Positions 54,962-62,100 of a stretch of 64,000 nucleotides of DNA are shown piece after piece (the stretch's first letter is position 1; each line of letters opens with the position of its first letter). The stretch covers positions 436,074 to 500,073 of the forward strand of contig NZ_SJPX01000006.1 of the NCBI RefSeq assembly GCF_007860175.1, in the 5' to 3' direction. The stretch is from Rubripirellula reticaptiva (GTDB lineage: Bacteria; Planctomycetota; Planctomycetia; Pirellulales; Pirellulaceae). The position numbers were made by a program, and so were the translations under genes. The notes beneath the pieces were generated by a model. That model made no database searches, had not been told where the DNA came from, and was given only the letters and a program-made list of their open reading frames with translations.

Positions 54962-55195
54962 TCAAGGCTTGATCTTCCAGCCCACGATCATTCCAAGCCC
55001 GAATGCCCAGACCGTGGCTACTTCCGGATTGTCCCTCGCGTAGTCTTTCGCCAGAGTAAGCAAGTCTTTAGCGGGCTCCGCGATGTAGTGGTCTCTAAAA
55101 TCACGAGCACCGACGGAGAGGTTGCCGGTCGTGTCGCTGACGAAATCTCTAGCGACGCCCTTGAGCTGTCTGGGGGATTGAGTTGATTCAGGCAT
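54962..55195 (-). CDS. DUF883/ElaB-like small membrane-tail protein
   Basis: 77 residues (MPESTQSPRQLKGVARDFVS). A charged helical N-terminus is followed by a C-terminal single hydrophobic span DNPEVATVWAFGLGMIVGWK ending IKP, in the style of DUF883/ElaB stress proteins that end with a glycine-rich membrane helix. ElaB-type proteins anchor to the membrane and bind ribosomes in stationary phase; here this is only by analogy. First of a two-gene unit with Hpt. A weak sigma-54-like site (55235-55250) lies upstream. Confidence 0.65.
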   Translation of the reverse strand: MPESTQSPRQLKGVARDFVSDTTGNLSVGARDFRDHYIAEPAKDLLTLAKDYARDNPEVATVWAFGLGMIVGWKIKP

Positions 55196-55234
55196 TTTTC
55201 AGTTTCTGAATGAAGGTAGTAGTTGATCTTGGCT

Positions 55235-55250
55235 TGCAGCCTAGCCACCT
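55235..55250 (-). promoter_or_regulatory. Weak sigma-54-like site before DUF883-like/Hpt
   Basis: Minus strand AGGTGGCTAGGCTGCA: GG and GC are 10 bases apart, but TGGC is not present at -24 and the -12 block is CTGC. Only the spacing to the start codon (41 bases) supports it. Confidence 0.25.
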
Positions 55251-55862
55251 AAACCGCAGGACTAAAGCAGCTTGGATGAGAAAGACGTCTACATTGCGGA
55301 TAGACAAATTCGCGACCGTACGGAATGCCATTGAAGCATCCGCACCGTCCAATACTCCCTACGCGATCAGCATCACCGCCGATGCTTGGACGCCGATACT
55401 TGGGCGACAATTCCTGTGCTGTATCAGCAAACTGCAAGTGTGTACGGAAAATCCTGCCCACGCGATGGTGCTTTACTACTAACGCATGCGAACGGTTCAA
55501 AATATTACAGCAAAGTGCGTGCCGAATACCGTTGAAACAATTTCTGTTTCGGAATTACCGGGTGCGGCCATCGCGGCGACAGTTTCTCTGTCAACGTGGT
55601 CGACTAGCGACCAACGCTAAAACAACTCGGTCGCACGTCCACCAAATACCGAACCGCACCACCGTAGATGCGGCACTTGATGCCGAGACGACTCTCTTCA
55701 CATGCAAAGTATCATCCCTCACCCATCACGCCTGCCTCCCTTGTCGACGTGACGGTAGATCTTACTTCAAAGCCAACGCCCTAAGTTTCGCACGACTGTC
55801 TTTGACTTGTTGGCTTGTTATTTCCGAAGTAGCACCAAGTTAGGAAATGACAACTGCCCCAC

Positions 55863-55899
55863 AAAAAAACGACCGATCTGAACGATTCAGATCGGTCGT
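55863..55899 (-). terminator. Rho-independent terminator of the fasciclin gene
   Basis: A 14-base-pair perfect stem (ACGACCGATCTGAA, 55869-55882, with 55886-55899) and a three-base loop, followed on the minus strand by seven Us (A-run 55863-55869). It lies 64 bases after the fasciclin stop codon. Confidence 0.9.
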
Positions 55900-55962
55900 C
55901 ATAGCCCCAACTGCTAACTCGTGCCCTTACTTTCTAGGCACGAAGCCACGAGTAGACAGACT

Positions 55963-56460
55963 TTAGTTGGTTGGCAACAAAACCTTGTCGATCACGTGAA
56001 TAACGCCGTTGCTACACATGACGTCGGCCTTGACAACCTTTGCGCTATTGATCATCACGGTCCCGCCCTCGGTCTTAACCTTGACCATGCTGCCTTCGAC
56101 GGTTTTCGCTTCGCTGATTGTCATGACCTGCTTTGCGACGACTTTGCCCGGGATGACATGGTACTTCAGAATCGCTTGCAGTTTTGATTTGTTCTCTGGC
56201 TTCAACAAGCTTTCCAGCGTTCCTTCTGGCAAAGCCGCAAACGCCTCGTCCGTAGGCGCAAGCACGGTGAAAGGTCCTTTGCTTTTCAAGGTTTCGACTA
56301 GGTCGCCGGCCTTGACGGCAGCTACTAGCGTGTTGAACTTCGCTGCGACCGCCGTGTCGACGATGTCCTTCGTTTTCTCGTCGTGCTGATCTGCGTTGAC
56401 GAATGGCATACCTGCGAAGGCGAGCACGGCGAAACAGGTGAGAAATGTGAAACGGTTCAT
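55963..56460 (-). CDS. Secreted fasciclin-domain protein
   Basis: 165 residues from ATG 56458-56460. A signal peptide ([20 protein letters not shown]) precedes one FAS1 domain: [20 protein letters not shown] (H1), [17 protein letters not shown] (the H1 motif TVFAPTDEAF), and [17 protein letters not shown] (the H2 motif GVIHVIDxVLLP). Single-domain bacterial members are extracellular and adhesive or stress-related; the exact role is unknown. AAGGAAC precedes the ATG region and a strong terminator follows, so it is a single-gene unit. Confidence 0.95.
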   Translation of the reverse strand: MNRFTFLTCFAVLAFAGMPFVNADQHDEKTKDIVDTAVAAKFNTLVAAVKAGDLVETLKSKGPFTVLAPTDEAFAALPEGTLESLLKPENKSKLQAILKYHVIPGKVVAKQVMTISEAKTVEGSMVKVKTEGGTVMINSAKVVKADVMCSNGVIHVIDKVLLPTN

Positions 56461-57446
56461 CTGAAAGTTCCTTGGGAGAGAGAAAGTGTTACTTGCTTCA
56501 ACTGTAGGCATTGGTCAACACGTCAATCCCGAAAAATTGATTTTTCGCCGGCAAGCATTCAACTGAAAATTCGCCCGGCACAAGTTGCTAGTTTTGCGAT
56601 CAGCGTGAACGAAAATTGATCGCTCGGCCGGAACGCGAAACTTGGATTAAGAGTCGCATACCGTTTCCATCATCCGCATCGTTTGGCAATTCGACGACAC
56701 CGGCTTGTTGCTCTCTATCTTTGGTCGACTACTCCCTGAAACCAGGACGCATTCGAATGCGTTACGAAACAAGGACAGAGTTGAAAGTGGTACACGTTCG
56801 TTGGATCGGCCAGAAGAAAGCACAGAGAGGTCCCGGATCACCGACTGGCTAGCAAGATAGTGACGTCAGCGAGGCCTCTAGTCTATTTCGTTCGAAGGCT
56901 GGCCAATCGAGAGAATATTTCAAAGTGCGTTTGAACGGGTTTTGCGATGTGTGGTTCGTGGATCAGATAAGTGGATCAGATAAGTGGATCAGATAAATAG
57001 CAAGACCGAGAACGCGACCAGTCGACCTGCGAGGGCATGGAGCAGGTCTGCGAAGCCACGTTACAGCTCGCCGACTATTTGGCGACAAGCAGGTCACGTC
57101 ATACCCCTTAGTAGATTGCGGGGTACGCTGGCAATGGACCGCCGTTGGACGTCTTACCAGACACTTTGAATAGGGCACGCCGTGAACTCTAGATGACGTG
57201 CCGCAAGCCTTGGAATCGCTGAGTGTTGGACGGAAAGCATGACGTGGGTATTTAGTCTGTCATTATTGCTGGCTATGAATTTCGTGTGGGTCGACTAATA
57301 CTCGATGAGCCGTTGCACATCCAGCGGAACTCATACAGACGCATGCATTACGCATCGACGGCGACGACGCCGCGAAGGAATCTTGGTGCTGTGCAGCAAC
57401 ATCTGTCAGAATCCGTAGACCAGGCGATGAGCCTAAGGATTGCTTT
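56461..57446. other. Intergenic spacer with a 13-base triplet repeat
   Basis: About 985 bases between the fasciclin and cupin genes. Short frames on both strands (such as 56616-56852) carry no recognisable family feature. The only structure is the tandem repeat at 56958-56996. Confidence 0.4.
56958..56996. repeat. Tandem repeat, 13-base unit x3
   Basis: GTGGATCAGATAA occurs three times in succession without mismatch. The copies carry GATC sites and could be an iteron-like protein-binding array or a slippage product. Confidence 0.85.
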
Positions 57447-57782
57447 CTAAACGGAATCGTCGCGATCGTTAAATCGAGCCGGAGGGCTGGTTGCCTCGAT
57501 CGCAATGATCGGCTCAACGATTCGGTAGCGATGGAGCGTGCCTGCCGGCACTAGCCAAGAGTCGCCGCGAGCAAGCGTGACCGACTCGCCATTGAGATCG
57601 ACATCCATCAAGCCGCTTAATAAGTAGCCGACGGTCTCGTAGTCGCGGCGCCGCGGATCGCCAAAATCACCCGGGCCTTCTTCCCACCTCCGCAGCGCAA
57701 CCTGCTTTCCAGTTGCAAGATAAGCTTGGCCCATCTCGCCCGTCTCCGCATCTAGTTTCGATGTGACTTGGGGAATATCCAC
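57447..57782 (-). CDS. Cupin-domain protein
   Basis: 111 residues. A single cupin barrel: GYLLSGLMDVDLNGESVTLARGD and SWLVPAGTLHRYRIVEPIIAIEA contain the conserved turn with the P-A-G-T-x-H metal ligand (H of LHRY). The first cupin motif lacks the usual two His, so metal binding may be weak. Such proteins act as small-molecule binders, isomerases or stress-linked proteins; the substrate is unknown. Lies beside csbD on the same strand, with a gap of 145 bases and a moderate sigma-54-like site between them. Confidence 0.85.
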   Translation of the reverse strand: MDIPQVTSKLDAETGEMGQAYLATGKQVALRRWEEGPGDFGDPRRRDYETVGYLLSGLMDVDLNGESVTLARGDSWLVPAGTLHRYRIVEPIIAIEATSPPARFNDRDDSV

Positions 57783-57879
57783 GTGGTCTCCTTCTCTGTG
57801 ATGTGTTCGCGGTCGGACAATTCAAATTTGCAATTGAAACATGACTAAATTCCGCGATATAATTGCAGTAGCCACAAGT

Positions 57880-57895
57880 TGCTAACCTGTGGCCA
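57880..57895 (-). promoter_or_regulatory. Possible sigma-54-type promoter of the cupin gene
   Basis: Minus strand TGGCCACAGGTTAGCA: GG and GC 10 bases apart, TGGC at -24, -12 block TAGC. It lies 99 bases before the cupin start. Confidence 0.45.
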
Positions 57896-57927
57896 CGTCT
57901 GTTCTTCATCCTGCCTATTCACACGTT

Positions 57928-58131
57928 TTAGCAGTTGCAAGACGACTCAAACTCTTTCACCTGTTTCTCAGCTTCATCCTTGGCGATGCCGTATCGTTCC
58001 TGGACTTTTCCGACGAGCTCTTCTCGCTTTCCGTCGACTTTATCAAGGTCGCTATCGGTGAGGTCACCCCATTTCTGTTGGACTTGACCTTTGGCTTGCT
58101 TCCACTTGCCTTGAATTTGATCCCAGTTCAT
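57928..58131 (-). CDS. CsbD-family general stress protein
   Basis: 67 residues: MNWDQIQGKWKQAKGQVQQK then WGDLTDSDLDKVDGKREELV, the CsbD signature, and a C-terminal YGIAKDEAEKQVKEFE with SCNC. Four short helices, very hydrophilic, of unknown mechanism; CsbD was named for sigma-B control in Bacillus. Here a strong sigma-54-type promoter lies upstream (58194-58209), with AAAGGAAAC just before the ATG. Single gene. Confidence 0.95.
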   Translation of the reverse strand: MNWDQIQGKWKQAKGQVQQKWGDLTDSDLDKVDGKREELVGKVQERYGIAKDEAEKQVKEFESSCNC

Positions 58132-58193
58132 CGTTCAGTTTCCTTTAAGTAAGAAGATTTTTGCTCTCGTGAGCGTTGCAGCAGAATTGAGGA

Positions 58194-58209
58194 AGCAAGT
58201 GGTGCGCCA
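58194..58209 (-). promoter_or_regulatory. Sigma-54 (-24/-12) promoter of csbD
   Basis: Minus strand TGGCGCACCACTTGCT, a full TGGC-N7-TTGC match, GG and GC 10 bases apart. The -12 GC lies 64 bases before the csbD start codon. Confidence 0.8.
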
Positions 58210-58857
58210 ACGCCTATCAGTTGGCGAAATCTGATATCAAAAATCGAAGTTTTCGCAGTCGGCGCGGCAAAGTACTTAGCTACAACTGCGAATGACTTCG
58301 GAACGGGGTGGTCGGTTGGCAGCCGCGACGGCAGTTTCTCGTTCATTGCGTCACGAGTGTCAGCCCTGCTCGGTAGCAATTTGCTCGAGTTCGATTAAAG
58401 ATGCCGTGACCATTTCAAATGGTCGGATTGCAATGGGTGTCACGATCATCAATCTGAAAAACAAGCGTGTCCAGCGGCATGCATGCAGTGTGAATACGTT
58501 TCCATATCCGATGTTGGAAATCGGACATCTCGTCAGCGGAAATGTCGCCAGGCAAAGTTGCCTTGCACGCGATCGGTGGTACTCAATTGCAAAAATCTGT
58601 CCCGTTTCGTTGCAGTCAGAGTCACGTCGCTGTTGCCGTCGCCTTCGCGTACGCCAACGATCGAAACGTTCAGCAACCTGTATCGACGTTCAGTCGACTG
58701 CAACAAAATTCTTTCGAGTAACGGTTTGAAAGCGTGACCATGAAACCAGCACTCATTACCCGACGGATTCTGACCGCACGTCTGATTGACCATAAAAGGA
58801 AAGTCGCGTTCAATCACGAGTGTTGGGTTGTTTGTAAGGTTAGCACGGAGAGGACGT
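58210..58857. other. Spacer between csbD promoter and HTH gene
   Basis: About 650 bases. The plus-strand frames 58292-58729 and 58483-58737 and the minus-strand frame 58128-58379 have no recognised features and cross the csbD promoter or other frames. The start of the HTH gene is preceded by GGAGAGG. Confidence 0.4.
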
Positions 58858-59079
58858 ATGTCAGTCGACGAAAGGCAAGCAAAGCCGCGTTTCATAGACA
58901 TGCTGCGAGTGGGCGAAGCGGCGGATTTTTTGGGCGTGTGCAAAGAAACACTTCGCAACTGGGATCGCTCTGGAAAGCTGGTGCCGAAACGCAATCCGGT
59001 CACCGGCTACAGGTATTACAAGCAAGAAGACTTGGAAAGGTTCTTCAAGAAGGTCGTGGAGGAACGCGGCGATGCTTAG
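58858..59079 (+). CDS. MerR-like helix-turn-helix DNA-binding protein
   Basis: 73 residues from ATG 58858 (GGAGAGGACGT upstream); the longer frame upstream is not convincing. DMLRVGEAADFLGVCKETLR followed by NWDRSGKLVPKRNPVTGYRY is the MerR/excisionase winged helix, with YKQEDLERFFKKV finishing the domain. It has no effector domain, so it may be a small regulator, as in many bacterial operons with an HTH_17 protein before a membrane or signalling gene. Target unknown; the CheB/CheR fusion downstream is the nearest same-strand gene. Confidence 0.8.
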   Translation: MSVDERQAKPRFIDMLRVGEAADFLGVCKETLRNWDRSGKLVPKRNPVTGYRYYKQEDLERFFKKVVEERGDA

Positions 59080-59094
59080 CAACCTTGACCACCT

Positions 59095-59153
59095 GTGCCA
59101 CAGGAATCCAGCCTGCGTGTTACTTTCGATCGCAGCCTGGAAGCGTACGCCAC
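59095..59153. repeat. Dispersed palindromic repeat, copy 8
   Basis: GTGCCACAGGAATCCAGCCT (59095-59114) and AGCCTGGAAGCGTACGCCAC (59134-59153) form a hairpin. It lies 19 bases before the start of the second CheB/CheR fusion, the mirror position of copy 3 before the first. Confidence 0.75.
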
Positions 59154-59172
59154 TTGTTACAGAGGTACACCA

Positions 59173-62100
59173 ATGAATCATTCTCCGCTGATTGTTGCAG
59201 TCGGTGCCTCGTCTGGTGGAATAAAAGCGTTCTCCGAATTCGTCAAAGCTATCGAGGATGCACCTGGGCTGGCGATCGTTTTTGTGCACCATCTCGATTC
59301 GCGAACACAATCGGTGCTTTCTGAGACGCTTGCCGATTTAACGTCCATGGCGGTCGTCGAAGTTGTTGGTCGCATGCAAGTCGAAGCAAATACGATTTAC
59401 GTTTGCCCTTCCTCGAAACTGCTTTCACTACATACTGGTTCGCTTGTCTCCCAAGACGCCCCAAGCAAACAGCACCAAACAACGTCAATCGACTATTTTT
59501 TTCATTCGATCGCCGAGAATCAAACCGACCGTGGGTTGGGCGTCGTTCTGTCGGGAACCGGGAGTGACGGGACATTAGGATTGAAGGCGATCAGTGATAG
59601 CGGAGGAATCACGTTCGCACAGGATTCAGATTCAGCCAAATACGATTCGATGCCTCGCAATGCAGCAACGACGGGCGTCGCCGACCACGTCTTGCCTCCG
59701 GCAGAGATCGCAGCCGAATTGTTAAAATACGCCGTCTATCTGAATGCCGCGACGATGCAACAGCAGGGCAAGCCGATCCTGGAGCATGTCGAGCAAGCAA
59801 TCTCTGAAATTGCTGATCGACTGTTGAAAGTGTCGGGGCACAATTTCCAGCATTACAAGCTCAGCACTCTTGGACGTCGCATCCAACGTCGCATGCAGGT
59901 ACTTAGAATTACTCGCATTGCTGACTATCTCAAGTTGCTTGATTCGGAAGACGACGAGCCCCAGAACTTGTTTCGCGAACTGCTGATCGGTGTAACTGCA
60001 TTTTTTCGTGATCCGATATCGTTCAGGCGGTTGGCTGAAGAAGTTCTGCCGAGACTGTTCCAAAATCGCAGACCTAACGATCCGGTGCACATTTGGGTAT
60101 CGGGATGCGCGACCGGCGAAGAAGCTTACACGATCGCCATCTTGTGCCAAGAATTCCTCGATACCTGCGAGCCGACGGCGTTGGCGGCGGGTGGCCCGTC
60201 AACTGCAGATGCAGGTTCTAGCGTCAACGGCACCCGTGCAAAGCCTACCTTCCAAATTTTCGCCACTGACATTGACGAGCATGCCCTTTCAATCGCTCGG
60301 AGAGGCATCTATCCCATTGGGATTTCTGAGAATGTCAGCGAAGAGCGATTAGAAAAGTTCTTCGTTATGAAGAGCAAACGTTATCACGTAAAAAAGGAAA
60401 TTCGCGAAAGGGTGCTGTTTTCGACGCACAACCTGATTAGCGATCCCCCATTTTCGCGACTGGACCTGATCGCGTGCCGCAATCTGCTGATCTACCTAGG
60501 TCCGCACTTGCAAAAAAAGCTGGTGCCTTTATTTCACTACTCGCTTAGGCCGAACGGTTATCTATTCCTTGGTCCCAGTGAGAGTATCTCATCGCACGGA
60601 GAGCTATTTCGCGCGGTCGACGCGACGCATTGCATCAGTCAGCGGAAAGGCACAGCGATTCCACGCAGCAAACCTCTCTCTCTGCATACTCCAGCAGGCC
60701 GATTGATTCAAACACCGGGAAGCTCGCCAATAGACAACGACATGACGGATGTCGTCCAAGTCATGCAGCGGATCATTCTGGACGAGTTTGCGCCCAAGTC
60801 GGCGGTTGTTGACGACGACGGAAAAGTGATCTGTTTGTCGGGCGAAACCGACAGGTACCTCTCGACTGGCGAAGGAGCTTACGAAAACAGCATCGTGAAG
60901 ATGGCGCGACGAGGATTACGGATTGGTTTGCGAGCGGCGCTGTTGGAAGCGAAAACGAAACGCCGCCGTGTGACTCATGAAAATGTTTCGGTCGAAACCG
61001 AGGATGGCAGGCAGCGGGTCATGCTGACCGTACAGCCGATGATGCGACTGGGGGAAGACACAGGGCTATTCATCGTCGTCTTTCATGACGTCGGTTTGCC
61101 ACTAGATCTAAGCGTCAATCCACCAGGTGTAGAGGATGAATCGCCAGCAGACGGAACGAACATCCGGCAAGCCGGGTTGATGCTTGAACAACTTGAACGA
61201 GAACTGGCAACCACGCGAGACGATCTTGACAACACAATTCAGGCGATGGAGACGGCGAACGAAGAGCTAAAGTCGTCAAACGAAGAGTTGTTGTTGATGA
61301 ACGAAGAACTCCAATCGGCGAACGAAGAACTTGAAAAATCCAAAGAAGAGATTCGCAGCGGGAGTGATGCGATTGCGCGAGCCAATAACGATCTGGAAAA
61401 TCTGCTCCGCAGCACCGGTATTGCGACGATATTTTTAGACGACGATCAAACGATTCGTAGTTATACGCCTACCGCATCGGAAATCTACGGATTGATCCCA
61501 ACGGATGTGGGGCGGCCATTGACGCAGATTGTTCCCAATATGGACGAAATTCCAGAGATGCCGCAAGGCAAGTCGCTCAGCGGCGACGAACCGGTCGAAG
61601 ACACGATCATTGCGGACAACGGCAGAGCTTACATCCGTCGCGTCTTGCCATACCAAACTCATTTGGGCGGTCACGAAGGCATCGTTGTTACATTCACCGA
61701 TATCACGGAGTTGCAACAGAGCAGAGAACAACTGGCTCAGCGAGAATCGCGGCTATCCTCGATCTTAAACTCCACCGCCGAGGGGATTTACGGCATCGAT
61801 TTGGACGGAAACTGCACCTTTGCCAATCCAGCCTGCGTGCAGTTTCTTGGCTACGACAGCCCCGATGAACTTATCGGACGCCAGATGCACGATCTGATTC
61901 ATCACACTCATGCCGATGGATCGCGATATCCGCATACGGAATGCCCGATCTACAAGGCGTGTCTAAAAAGCGAGCGGGTTCATGTCGATGACGAAGTCTT
62001 TTGGCGAGCTGACGGAAGTTGCTTCGATGCAGAATATTGGTCGTCCCCCAAGATGCGCAACGAAGAAGTACTTGGTTGCGTCATCACGTTCCTAGATATC

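Larger units (their letters stand above)
55196..55962. other. Spacer with fasciclin-gene terminator, otherwise no gene recognised
   Basis: About 765 bases. Plus-strand frames (55210-55482, 55325-55843) have no recognised protein features. The supported feature is the terminator hairpin at 55863-55899. Confidence 0.4.

Noticed and set aside
55225-55250. A further copy of the palindromic repeat (TTGGCTTGCAGCCTAGCCAC).
   Set aside because: It resembles the arm only weakly and has no second arm; listed instead as a weak promoter candidate.
58292-58737. Plus-strand open frames of 84-145 residues upstream of the HTH gene.
   Set aside because: No recognisable features and they overlap one another in different frames.
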